Origin: an uncultured Clostridia bacterium
GTDB taxonomy: Bacteria > Bacillota > Clostridia > Lachnospirales > Lachnospiraceae
NCBI GenBank assembly: GCA_946405675.1
Contig: CAMJIC010000012.1
Location: 1-22,268, forward strand
Reading direction: 5' to 3'
Length of the DNA: 22,268 bases
Shown: positions 1 through 7,133 of the stretch, piece after piece
How positions within the stretch are numbered: the first letter of the stretch is position 1
Layout of the letters: each line of letters opens with the position of its first letter
The notes under the pieces: generated by a model
The model's database searches: none
Told to the model about the DNA's origin: nothing
The model's input: the letters and a program-made list of their open reading frames with translations, nothing else
Translations under genes and position numbers: made by a program

Positions 1-29
1 AGCCTGACCAGCAGGGAAGTGGACAGTTA

Positions 30-54
30 CGCTGGTGGGGGTGTGACTTGTAAC
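30..54 (+). repeat. 25-bp direct repeat, copy 1
   Basis: Positions 30-54 match 253-277 with one difference in 25 bases (T36 against C259). The shared core reads GGGGGTGTGACTTGTAAC. This copy sits just before the terminator stem at 58. The left inverted arm that accompanies copy 2 is only partly present (GTTAC at 26-30 can pair with GTAAC at 50-54). Confidence 0.6.
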
Positions 55-57
55 ATC

Positions 58-94
58 AGGAAGGGGTGCCGCACACGGCACCCCTTCCTTTCTT
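58..94 (+). terminator. strong intrinsic terminator
   Basis: The arms 58-71 and 76-89 form a perfect 14-bp stem with a four-base CACA loop. A short T-rich tail follows (T89-T91, C, TT). It most likely ends transcription of a gene lying upstream of the window. The stem is nearly symmetric, but the A/T-rich flank favours the + direction. Confidence 0.85.
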
Positions 95-174
95 GAATCT
101 TTTTCCTGGTAGTGGTATCATCTCATTGTACGGTCTGCAGTTTTTGCATCTGTGTGATTTCATCAGTCGGGCCG

Positions 175-214
175 TATCCGGGCCAGGGCAGTCCCTGGTC
201 CGGGTAATTGTTTT
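175..214 (+). terminator. hairpin with T-rich tail, possible second terminator
   Basis: Arms 178-188 and 193-203 pair over 11 bp with one G-T wobble and a CAGT loop. The stem can extend by three weaker pairs to 175-206. The sequence then reads ATTGTTTT. It is either a back-up terminator behind the one at 58-94 or part of the folded region upstream of the promoter at 308. Confidence 0.5.
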
Positions 215-225
215 GGAGTTACAGG

Positions 226-277
226 GTTACAATTCACACCCACAGGCCGTCCCGCTGGCGGGGGTGTGACTTGTAAC
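226..277. repeat. imperfect inverted repeat carrying repeat copy 2
   Basis: Positions 226-241 pair with 262-277 over 16 bp with one mismatch (T233 against C270). The 20-base interior contains a CCGC...GCGG self-pairing core. The right arm plus core (253-277) is the 25-bp motif also at 30-54. The core 239-264 resembles 10916-10941 (22 of 26 bases). There is no T-tract, so it is not an ordinary terminator. It may be a small dispersed intergenic repeat. Confidence 0.6.
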
Positions 278-307
278 GTTACAGGTTATACCGGCAGGAA
301 CTGTCAG

Positions 308-336
308 TTGACTTTGGCAGGGCGTTTTTCTATACT
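308..336 (+). promoter_or_regulatory. sigma-A promoter for the 434-6949 unit
   Basis: TTGACT at 308-313 and TATACT at 331-336 are separated by exactly 17 bases, five of six matches in each box. Transcription would start near 343, giving a leader of about 90 bases before the first gene. A small palindrome, AACTG-T-CAGTT at 299-309, overlaps the -35 box and could be an operator. No clear DtxR or MntR box is visible, so self-regulation by the first gene is not shown. Confidence 0.8.
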
Positions 337-433
337 GATATTCAATGGTCAATCTACATCAACGTGAGCCAGGGCTTCAAGGAATCCGGGAATGCAGGAT
401 AGATTCTAAGCGTCCATAAGTGGAAGGGAGTAG

Positions 434-808
434 ATGAAGATGGCTGCAACCGAATCTGCAGAGAATTATCTGGAAGCGATCCTGGTGCTGAGCCAGGAAA
501 AACCGGTTGTCCGGAGTGTTGATGTCTCCAATTATACCGGATACCGCAAGTCGAGCATTTCCATCGCGATGAAGAACCTGAAGGCGGATGGATACATTAC
601 CATCAGTCCTGAGGGATATATTTTTCTGACCGAGCAGGGGATGCAGATCGCTGCCATGATCTATGAACGGCATCAGGTTCTTTCCTCCTGGCTGATCAGG
701 CTCGGGGTGGATGAGAAGACAGCGGTGGATGATGCCTGCAGGATTGAACATGACATCAGCAAAGAAAGCTTTGCTGCGATCAAGAAGTATATCAGCGAGA
801 ATCCCTGA
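434..808 (+). CDS. DtxR/MntR-family metal-dependent transcriptional regulator
   Basis: This 124-residue protein is a short member of the DtxR/MntR family, cytoplasmic repressors that bind DNA when loaded with Fe or Mn. The N-terminal winged helix-turn-helix spans about residues 9-68, with the family hallmark ending in LTEQG. The dimerisation helices follow, with ERH at 78-80 and ACRIEH at 101-106. Cys102, Glu105 and His106 match the metal ligands of DtxR/IdeR. The position of DtxR Met10 or MntR Asp8 is Asn11, so the metal site is mixed and its metal cannot be predicted. The C-terminal SH3-like domain of DtxR is absent, as in MntR. Start: AAGGGAG at 424-430 is very close to the ATG at 434, and the ATG at 440 is better spaced and may be the true start. 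It is first in its transcription unit, directly after a good promoter. It may regulate the unit, but its targets are unknown. Confidence 0.88.
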   Translation: MKMAATESAENYLEAILVLSQEKPVVRSVDVSNYTGYRKSSISIAMKNLKADGYITISPEGYIFLTEQGMQIAAMIYERHQVLSSWLIRLGVDEKTAVDDACRIEHDISKESFAAIKKYISENP

Positions 809-810
809 GC

Positions 811-1839
811 ATGAGCGGTACAAAGCAAAAGCAGAATAACAGATATACCGAGGTCGACATTGCCAGAGGCATCGGTATATTTTTCGTTGTGCTTGGACAT
901 TCGATCAAACAGACCGGCGTATCCGCCGGATGGATCCGGATCCTGACCTATATCATCTATAGCTTTCATATGCCCTTGTTTTTCTGCCTGTCCGGGTTTG
1001 TATCAGCAAAGATCCTGAAGATGAACCGGAGAGAGAGGGGTTCTTACATACTTGGCCGTGCCAGAAGGCTTCTGGTTCCTTATTTTGTGATCGGGCTGTT
1101 ATATATTCCTGTGAAGCTTGCCATGAGCGATGTCGCGATCAAGCCATTCAAGGTGTCGGATATCTGGAAGCTTCTGATTGGCCAGAATCCGAATGTTTCA
1201 CTGTGGTTTCTGTTTACCCTTTTTGTAATTGAGCTGATCTGTGTGGTTTTGGTCAATACATATAGCTTCCGTTCTGTCTGGTATGGAAGCTTTTTCCTGA
1301 GCCTCGCGATCTACTGGGCAAATTTTGACATCAGAATACCGAAGTATCTCTTCTTTTTCCTGATGGGGATCTGGGTGAGGCTGAAGTTTGAAGACAGCCG
1401 TGCGGCAGGATATGAGGATGCTATGGACGGGCAGGATCTGCTGGCATTCCTTGCGCTGGTGACGGATATTTTCGCGATCATTTTCCTGTACCGGACGACA
1501 ATCACGATCACGATGATGGTAACCAGCCTGTGCGGGATCTACCTGGTTCTGTGGGTTTCATCCCGTATGGTTTACAACATAGACGGAGAGCGGAGGGAGC
1601 CTGGATCTTTTACCCGGAAGCTTTTAGTTCTCGGGCTTTATTCCATGGATATCTATATCCTGCATGAACCAGTAATGACGCTTGTGCGCCTGGTGGTCTG
1701 GAATCGGCTTGGCTGGAACTACATCGTGTGTACCATACTTGTTTTTTTCTGTGCACTCTGCTTTCCGATCCCGGTCTCCAGATACATCATCCGGCGGATC
1801 AAACCGTTCAGGATGTTTCTTCTGGGGGAGAGACGATAA
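811..1839 (+). CDS. acyltransferase-3 family membrane O-acyltransferase
   Basis: This 342-residue multi-pass protein belongs to the acyltransferase-3 family, which moves acetyl or other acyl groups onto extracellular glycans or peptidoglycan. The first helix carries the family's R-x10-H pattern (Arg19 to His30, in a VVLGHS context), and helix 2 carries the SFHMPLFFCLSG motif (about 51-62). About ten hydrophobic segments follow, ending with a basic tail. The length is normal for a stand-alone acyltransferase with no SGNH partner domain. It starts two bases after the preceding stop, with only a weak ribosome site, so it is probably translated by coupling. The next gene begins directly at its stop codon. 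The acceptor is not determined by the sequence. Given the downstream glycan genes, a cell-surface polymer or lipid-linked sugar is the best inference. Confidence 0.88.
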   Translation: MSGTKQKQNNRYTEVDIARGIGIFFVVLGHSIKQTGVSAGWIRILTYIIYSFHMPLFFCLSGFVSAKILKMNRRERGSYILGRARRLLVPYFVIGLLYIPVKLAMSDVAIKPFKVSDIWKLLIGQNPNVSLWFLFTLFVIELICVVLVNTYSFRSVWYGSFFLSLAIYWANFDIRIPKYLFFFLMGIWVRLKFEDSRAAGYEDAMDGQDLLAFLALVTDIFAIIFLYRTTITITMMVTSLCGIYLVLWVSSRMVYNIDGERREPGSFTRKLLVLGLYSMDIYILHEPVMTLVRLVVWNRLGWNYIVCTILVFFCALCFPIPVSRYIIRRIKPFRMFLLGERR

Positions 1840-2250
1840 TTGAAAAAGAGGATTCGAATTGTTTTTTTTATCTGTATCTTCACTGTAGTCATTTTCACGT
1901 CATGGTCCTTGATCCGGACACTCAGGCCCAGCCGGGGGAAGGCGTATGAGCAGCTGAGCGTGGAGGAAGCACAGGATTACATGAGCTTTGAGCCGGCTTA
2001 CTGCATCGTAGATGTAAGAGATGCGCCTGATTATGAAAAAGGCCATGTGGACGGCGCCGTGCATCTTCCCCTGAAGGAGATCGTGGAGCGGGCGGATGAG
2101 GCGATCCCGGACCGGTCGATGATGATCTATGTTTACGGGTATGATTCGGATGACAGCTGCCAGGCAGCGCAGAAGCTCAGTGACATGGGTTTTATTTCTG
2201 TCACGGAGACAGGAAGCTACAGGGAATGGACACGTTATTTGAAGGAGTAG
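1840..2250 (+). CDS. membrane-anchored rhodanese-like protein, catalytic Cys absent
   Basis: This 136-residue protein has a single N-terminal membrane segment (about 5-25) followed by one rhodanese domain, probably on the outer face. IVDVRD at 56-61 and the GHVDGAVHLP stretch (68-77) are typical of the fold. The active loop, normally C-R-S-G-x-R after a V-Y strand, reads VYGYDSDDS here (98-106). Gly100 occupies the place of the sulfur-carrying Cys, and the loop Arg residues are gone. A Cys at 107 lies outside the normal position. Sulfur transfer by the usual mechanism is therefore unlikely, and a binding or regulatory role is possible. The TTG start directly abuts the previous stop codon and has GGGGAG at 1825-1830 nine bases upstream. 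Confidence 0.85.
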   Translation: MKKRIRIVFFICIFTVVIFTSWSLIRTLRPSRGKAYEQLSVEEAQDYMSFEPAYCIVDVRDAPDYEKGHVDGAVHLPLKEIVERADEAIPDRSMMIYVYGYDSDDSCQAAQKLSDMGFISVTETGSYREWTRYLKE

Positions 2251-2322
2251 TTGATTTGGATTGCAGCACGCTCCGGTGCGGCAGTCAGAGAGCTTGAGAC
2301 TGATGAACAGGAAGTTGGTTGG

Positions 2323-4146
2323 ATGATGGAATTTCAGTTACAGAAGCAAGGCATGGTTTCCGGAGGAGAGCAAGGAGAAACACTTAGCTGGTTTGACAGA
2401 TGCAGGGAGAATGCTTTTGCCTGCATCCTTTTTAATGCAGTGTTTCTGGCTGTGATTCTTCTGATCATGCGTCCGGAATTTGACACAAACGATGATATCA
2501 CGATTGCGTTGTTTGTAAACCGGGCACGTCCGATCCAGGATCCGCATCTTCTGTTTATCAATACCATTGTCGGATGGGTGTGTGCTGCGCTCTACCGTGC
2601 GACCAATATGGTGCCGTGGTATGGTGTGCTGCAGTATTTTGGATTGTTCTGTGCGTTTTCCGCAATGACGTGGGTGATACAGAAGCTGTTTCCAAGATGG
2701 AGCGCTGTTTCGCTTTCCATGTTTCTTTTGTCTTTTTTTGCCGCAGATGCCTATACATCGGTTCAGTTTACCAAGACTGCGGGGATCTGTGCTGCGGCAG
2801 GCCTGTTTTTGGTTGTATTTGCGATGACCAGAAGGCATCTTTCCTACGGCTGTCTTCTGGTTGGGGGCTTAATCACCCTCTATGGATATCTGTATCGTGA
2901 CAGGGAAGCCTATGTGATGTTCGCGCTGTGGTGTGTGATGGGAGCAGGACTTTTGCTGCGACTGGGAGAAGTGAAGAAAGGGAGGAGGCTGCGCCGGGCA
3001 GGGTCTTACTTTGGAAGTCTTGCTTTTGTTCTGGCCCTCTGTGCAGGAGCCTGGGGGATTAATCAGCTGTCTTACCGGACTTCGCCGGAAGCGGCTGCAT
3101 ATAAAGAGCTGAATGATGTCAGGTCTGATATCATGGATTATGGCTTTCCTTCCTATGAAGAGAACAAAGAGCTGTATGAGTCGCTCGGAATTACAAGAAG
3201 TGCGTATCGGTTGTTTTCTAAATGGAATTTTTATGACCCGGACGTTTTTCCGCTGGAGGCGCAGAAAAAAATTCTCAGTGTCCAAAAACATAATCAGCTG
3301 AATCAGGAAACGATACGGGATTTTTTTGATAAGTATCCCTACAAGTGGTTTGAAAACCCAATGTTTTACTGCTTTCTTGTGATGGCAGTCCTGGTTCTTG
3401 CATTTGGTGAAAGAAAGTGGCAGGTTATCCTTACGTTGGTGTTGGAAATCATCGCTGTCACAGGCGTTTTTTTCATCATGTTCTTTCAGGGCAGGTATAA
3501 CCTGGAACGGGTGGACAGCCCGATCTGGTTTTGTTTGTGTCTGATTTTTGTTTTTTTCCTGGACAAGGACCGGTTTGTGCTGAGTGGGAGGTATGCGGCT
3601 GTACTGGTGCTGGTTATTCTTGCTCTGAACCAGAATGCGTGGAGAGTACATTGGAAGCATAACACGAAAAAGAAGGAAGCCGCACGGGTGGACAATGCAA
3701 ACCGCATCGCCGAGACTGCAAGGGATGTGGATCATCTGTATGTGTCTAAGCTTGGCCTGTATTCTGTTTCTACAGCATACGCACCTCTGTCTTTGGTGCC
3801 GATCGATGCAGTGTCTAACATGTGTGTGCTGGGAGGCTGGCCTGCCGGAAGCCCTTCTTACGTCGCGACGCTGCGAAAATACGGAGTCGAGAATCCGTAC
3901 AGGGATTCGATCAACAATGATGCGGTATTGTGGATCGATAATCACATTGATTGGACGATCACATACCTCCATGAGTATTATGATGACCAGGTGGAGGCCA
4001 GAAAAGTGGGTACCTTCAACGGGGAAAACATGTATCAGCTTGTTTCTGTCACACAGAATTCCGAGGCTCCTGGTAAGGGAGAAGCGGGAGAAACGGGAGA
4101 AGTGCAGGGCGTGCAGCCTGCAAAGGCGGAAGAAACCGGAGCGTGA
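2323..4146 (+). CDS. large multi-pass membrane protein, possible GT-C-type glycosyltransferase
   Basis: I do not recognise this 607-residue protein as a named family. A first membrane helix (about 30-49) is followed by an outer loop with FDTNDD (53-58). An acidic first outer loop is the usual catalytic site of GT-C transferases that use polyprenyl-phosphate sugars. Several further helices follow, then a YRDRE motif in a loop, a hydrophilic stretch of about 100 residues with GFPSYEENKELYESLGI, more helices, GRYNLERVDSP, and a C-terminal soluble part from about residue 440. The tail after residue 585 is rich in Glu, Gly and Ala. The chosen ATG has AGGAAG at 2309-2314, eight bases upstream. An in-frame TTG at 2251 would add 24 unlikely residues and has a poorly spaced site. 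It lies between the rhodanese-like gene and a YfhO gene. The GT-C assignment is inference. Confidence 0.75.
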   Translation: MMEFQLQKQGMVSGGEQGETLSWFDRCRENAFACILFNAVFLAVILLIMRPEFDTNDDITIALFVNRARPIQDPHLLFINTIVGWVCAALYRATNMVPWYGVLQYFGLFCAFSAMTWVIQKLFPRWSAVSLSMFLLSFFAADAYTSVQFTKTAGICAAAGLFLVVFAMTRRHLSYGCLLVGGLITLYGYLYRDREAYVMFALWCVMGAGLLLRLGEVKKGRRLRRAGSYFGSLAFVLALCAGAWGINQLSYRTSPEAAAYKELNDVRSDIMDYGFPSYEENKELYESLGITRSAYRLFSKWNFYDPDVFPLEAQKKILSVQKHNQLNQETIRDFFDKYPYKWFENPMFYCFLVMAVLVLAFGERKWQVILTLVLEIIAVTGVFFIMFFQGRYNLERVDSPIWFCLCLIFVFFLDKDRFVLSGRYAAVLVLVILALNQNAWRVHWKHNTKKKEAARVDNANRIAETARDVDHLYVSKLGLYSVSTAYAPLSLVPIDAVSNMCVLGGWPAGSPSYVATLRKYGVENPYRDSINNDAVLWIDNHIDWTITYLHEYYDDQVEARKVGTFNGENMYQLVSVTQNSEAPGKGEAGETGEVQGVQPAKAEETGA

Positions 4147-4189
4147 TCAGAAGAATGTATGGTTCCAGGCAGTTACCGGAGAATAACGA

Positions 4190-6949
4190 TTGAACATGAC
4201 AAGCCGTGAAGATATGGAAGGTACAAGAGGGATGAAGGGGACAAAACGCATTCCGTATTATTATCTGTGGTATACGTTTGTGTTTCTGCTTCTGAGCGCG
4301 GGCATGTTTATTCCCTTTCTGATGACAGGCCGTTCCATGGTCTGGGAGGTGGATGGAAGAACACAGTATTTTCCCCAATTGGTCTTTCTGCGGCGTTTTT
4401 TGCTGGAGACGCTGAATGGAATCCTTCATGGAAACTGGAACATCCGATCCTATGATTTTTCCATTGGCATGGGAGACGGGATCAGCGCGGCGGCCCGGGT
4501 CAACAGGCTTGATTCAATCAGTGTCTTTGTACAGGCCCGTTTTCTGGGTTATTTTTATACCCTTCTGGTATTTGTCAGGATCTATCTGTCAGGGATTGCT
4601 TTTTCTCTTTACTGCCGTTATCGGAAGATGGAGGATCGTGCCATACTGATCGGGTGTATTGTCTATCTTTCCAGCGGATTTGTGATCCGTCGCGTTCCGA
4701 TGCATCCGGTTTTCGGAGCAGCTACGATCATGCTTCCTCTGATGCTTTTGGGGGTGGAGCGGCTCCTGCGGGATGGGAGCGGGATCTGGCTGGCTTTTAT
4801 GACAGGCGGGGCTTTTTTTGCTGTCTATTATTACGCTTATATATGTACGATCGCTGTAATTGCCTATTTCCTGTTTCGCTATGTACAGATGTACCGTGAC
4901 CGGACGTTTGGAGATTCAGCAGGTCTGGCTCATTTTTTAATAACAGGGTTCCGCGCTCTCATGGCCGGGATTGCCGGTGCAGGTATGGCAGCCTGCGTTC
5001 TGGTTCCGGCTTTTCAGCGTCTGTCTGCATCTGACCGTGTGCATATAGACGGTGTGGGAAAGTCCCTTCTGTTTTATCCTGTGAAATATCTGGGGAACCT
5101 TCTTTTGGGCTTCATCAGTCCGAATGTGGAGGCGGGGTATAATACGCGTCTGAACCTGGTCGCGCTTGTCATACCGGTTCTGATGATCCTGATCTTTGAC
5201 AGGGTTCAGGGGGTATTCTCCCTTCGTCTGGCATTGCTGGCGGAAGCCATCGGGCTGGTGATTCCTGCTGCGGGCCTGGTCATGGGGGCTTTTGGCAATA
5301 TATCAAACCGGTGGACATTTATCATTGCATTTACTCTTGCATTCGCGACTGTCTGCGTCATCCAGAAGGGACCGCAGCACAGGAAGATCACATGGGCAGC
5401 CTTATCTGTAACAGCAGTATTCTATGCGGCGGGGACAATGTTCCTGTACATGATGAGGGAGCGTGTGCACATCAGCGCAGGGTACTGCCTGAATATCGCG
5501 GTGGGCTGCCTGTGCCTTGTTGCGACAGTCCTCGCGTTTGTGCTGATGGGAAGGAAGCATGTATCCTATCAGGTCTATTGCCTGGTTACGGCTGTGATTG
5601 CCTTGATCAGTGCGGCTGCGCTGGGGATTGCGACGTATCTCCCGGGGCTGGGGAATGTCGTAGAGGAATTTATGAAGCTGGAGGAACTTCCTTCCTTCTA
5701 TGACAGCCAGCCTGTGGCCATGCTGAATCAGGTGACGAATGAGCCGTTTTGCAGAGCGGATACCGGTTATAACCGCAGAACATGGCTGAACAGCTCGCTC
5801 TATCATGATTATCATGGGATCGCGGAGTATAACAGCATCATGAATGCAGGACTTCAGGAATACCTTCTGGAGCTGGAGAATCCGGGGCTGGAAAGTACGG
5901 TGAAGATTCTGTCTATGGATGGAAGGGCTGTGTGCGAGAATCTTGCATCTGTTCGGTTTTATCTGGCAGAGAAAGAGGACGGCTTCATTCCCTTTGGGTT
6001 TGAGGAGACTTCAGACCGGGCTGAGGATGGGAGCATTCTTTACAGGAATCAGTTTCCCCTCAACTTTGCCTGGACTTATGATACACTGCTGCCGGAAGAG
6101 GAATATGAAGCCCTCAGTGCAGCTGCAAAGCAGCAGGTTCAGATGAGAGCGGCGGTGTTGGAGCAGAAGGAGATTGATCTTCTGCAGGAGATGGGACTGA
6201 AGGTGGACCGGCCTGCCACGGAAGAACAGACAGTAGTTGTAGCGGAGAATGATGTTTCTTTTGATGGGAAGGGACACTCAGGACAGGATGGATTTGAGCT
6301 GGGACGCGATGGTGTGTTGTCCTTTCCGTATCAGCGAAGAGCAGGGTTTGAGTGTTACGTACGGCTGACGGACCTGGCTTACGAAGATGCGAATGAACCC
6401 AATGACAATGAAAGCCTGACATTTATCAACTCCTTCGGCAAAAAGAAGCAGTTTATCAAGGCACCGGGGAATGATTACTACATCCCATTGAAGAATGTCA
6501 TGGTATATATGGGATATTCTGATGTGGATCAGCCTGATAATATCCAGATCCGGCTGAATGGAAAAGGAACATGCAGTATTTCAGGCCTGGAGCTGGTCTA
6601 TATTCCGATGGAGTCATACCAGCAGGATGTCGGGCAGAGAAATGAAGGCGGATGCCCGATGCCCTCTGTTTCCCCAAATACGATAGAGGGAGATCTGGAG
6701 GATGGGGACAACCGTTTTGTCGCACTTTCAGTTCTTTACTCGAAGGGATGGGAGGCGGAAGTAGATGGTGAGCCAGTCCGCCTGGTAAAGGCGAATCGTT
6801 GTTACATGGGCTTTTATGTTGGGAAGGGAGAACATCATTTCAAATTGACATATCGTTCCCGTCTCCTTCCCCTGTCCATCGTTACGTCCGTGCTGTCGTT
6901 CCTGATTTGCTTTGGGATCTGGCTGGCCCGCCGCAGAAGTAAGGTGTGA
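4190..6949 (+). CDS. YfhO-family membrane protein, paralogue 1
   Basis: This 919-residue protein belongs to the YfhO family, large multi-pass proteins thought to be GT-C transferases. They take a sugar from undecaprenyl phosphate on the outer face and add it to a surface polymer; B. subtilis YfhO acts on lipoteichoic acid with CsbB and GtcA. Here the first outer loop carries WEVDGRTQYF (52-61, Asp55 a candidate catalytic acid) and YDFSIGMGDG (88-97). About twelve helices lead to roughly residue 490. A large extracellular domain follows, with YHGIAEYNSIMNAG and the family's late GW-x4-DG motif (SKGWEAEVDGEP), before a last helix and basic tail. The TTG start has GGAG at 4178-4181 eight bases upstream; an ATG two codons later is the alternative. 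It is 43 bases after the preceding gene. It lacks the RFHPLDFLSVF block shared by the other two paralogues. Confidence 0.85.
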   Translation: MNMTSREDMEGTRGMKGTKRIPYYYLWYTFVFLLLSAGMFIPFLMTGRSMVWEVDGRTQYFPQLVFLRRFLLETLNGILHGNWNIRSYDFSIGMGDGISAAARVNRLDSISVFVQARFLGYFYTLLVFVRIYLSGIAFSLYCRYRKMEDRAILIGCIVYLSSGFVIRRVPMHPVFGAATIMLPLMLLGVERLLRDGSGIWLAFMTGGAFFAVYYYAYICTIAVIAYFLFRYVQMYRDRTFGDSAGLAHFLITGFRALMAGIAGAGMAACVLVPAFQRLSASDRVHIDGVGKSLLFYPVKYLGNLLLGFISPNVEAGYNTRLNLVALVIPVLMILIFDRVQGVFSLRLALLAEAIGLVIPAAGLVMGAFGNISNRWTFIIAFTLAFATVCVIQKGPQHRKITWAALSVTAVFYAAGTMFLYMMRERVHISAGYCLNIAVGCLCLVATVLAFVLMGRKHVSYQVYCLVTAVIALISAAALGIATYLPGLGNVVEEFMKLEELPSFYDSQPVAMLNQVTNEPFCRADTGYNRRTWLNSSLYHDYHGIAEYNSIMNAGLQEYLLELENPGLESTVKILSMDGRAVCENLASVRFYLAEKEDGFIPFGFEETSDRAEDGSILYRNQFPLNFAWTYDTLLPEEEYEALSAAAKQQVQMRAAVLEQKEIDLLQEMGLKVDRPATEEQTVVVAENDVSFDGKGHSGQDGFELGRDGVLSFPYQRRAGFECYVRLTDLAYEDANEPNDNESLTFINSFGKKKQFIKAPGNDYYIPLKNVMVYMGYSDVDQPDNIQIRLNGKGTCSISGLELVYIPMESYQQDVGQRNEGGCPMPSVSPNTIEGDLEDGDNRFVALSVLYSKGWEAEVDGEPVRLVKANRCYMGFYVGKGEHHFKLTYRSRLLPLSIVTSVLSFLICFGIWLARRRSKV

Positions 6950-6963
6950 TGTGTATCTCGGGA

Positions 6964-6991
6964 TTGCCATTTGACATATTTCTGATATAAT
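6964..6991 (+). promoter_or_regulatory. extended -10 sigma-A promoter of the L,D-transpeptidase gene
   Basis: TATAAT at 6986-6991 is a perfect -10 box preceded by TGA, giving the extended TGnTATAAT form. TTGCCA at 6964-6969 is a five-of-six -35 box with a 16-base spacer. A perfect TTGACA at 6971-6976 also exists but is only nine bases from the -10 box, too close to serve it. The start point would be near 6998, giving a leader of about 136 bases. The promoter begins 14 bases after the YfhO stop. Confidence 0.8.
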
Positions 6992-7000
6992 CATTTTGTT

Positions 7001-7092
7001 ATCTGATCGGTCGCCCTTACGTGTCCTTTGGGATGAAAAAGGACTGGAAGTTCCTGGTTGATTCATACAGCGAAGCGAAGGGCGGGGCAGAT
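7001..7092 (+). promoter_or_regulatory. folded 5' leader of the L,D-transpeptidase gene
   Basis: The start of the predicted transcript can close on itself. ATCTG (7001-7005) pairs with CAGAT (7088-7092), and CGCCCTT (7012-7018) pairs with AAGGGCG (7078-7084), with a small internal loop between. Inside is a 7-bp hairpin, GTCCTTT (7023-7029) with AAAGGAC (7038-7044), and an unpaired stretch. It ends about 30 bases before the ribosome site. I cannot match it to a known riboswitch class. It may be a protein- or ligand-binding leader, or chance pairing. Confidence 0.4.
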
Positions 7093-7133
7093 GTACGGGG
7101 TTCATGGCAATACAATCAGATGAGAGGAAGAGG

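Larger units (their letters stand above)
1..433. other. gene-free upstream region with tandem hairpins
   Basis: I see no credible gene here. The short open frames run through the perfect terminator stem at 58-89 or lack a ribosome site. The region holds, in order, a 25-bp motif (30-54), a strong terminator (58-94), a second hairpin with a T-rich tail (175-214), a long imperfect inverted repeat carrying a second copy of the motif (226-277), and a promoter (308-336). Any upstream gene must end before about position 55; one frame stops with TAA at 51-53, but too little is visible to call it. Confidence 0.6.

Noticed and set aside
66..269. 67-codon open frame near the window start
   Set aside because: It runs through a perfect terminator stem and two other inverted repeats, has no ribosome site, and its translation resembles no protein I know.
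2869..3972. 367-codon open frame on the - strand within the membrane-protein gene
   Set aside because: It is antisense to a well-supported gene. Its translation is rich in Arg, His, Gln and Pro with no domain, as expected of a shadow of a hydrophobic gene. The other long minus-strand frames were rejected for the same reason.
6971..6976. Perfect TTGACA as -35 box of the L,D-transpeptidase promoter
   Set aside because: It is only nine bases from the TATAAT box, and there is no -10 box at 16-18 bases downstream. TTGCCA at 6964 has the correct spacing.
7001..7092. Known riboswitch (c-di-AMP, c-di-GMP, SAM, TPP or glycine type) in the leader
   Set aside because: The stems are real, but I could not find the conserved core sequences of these classes, so no class is assigned.
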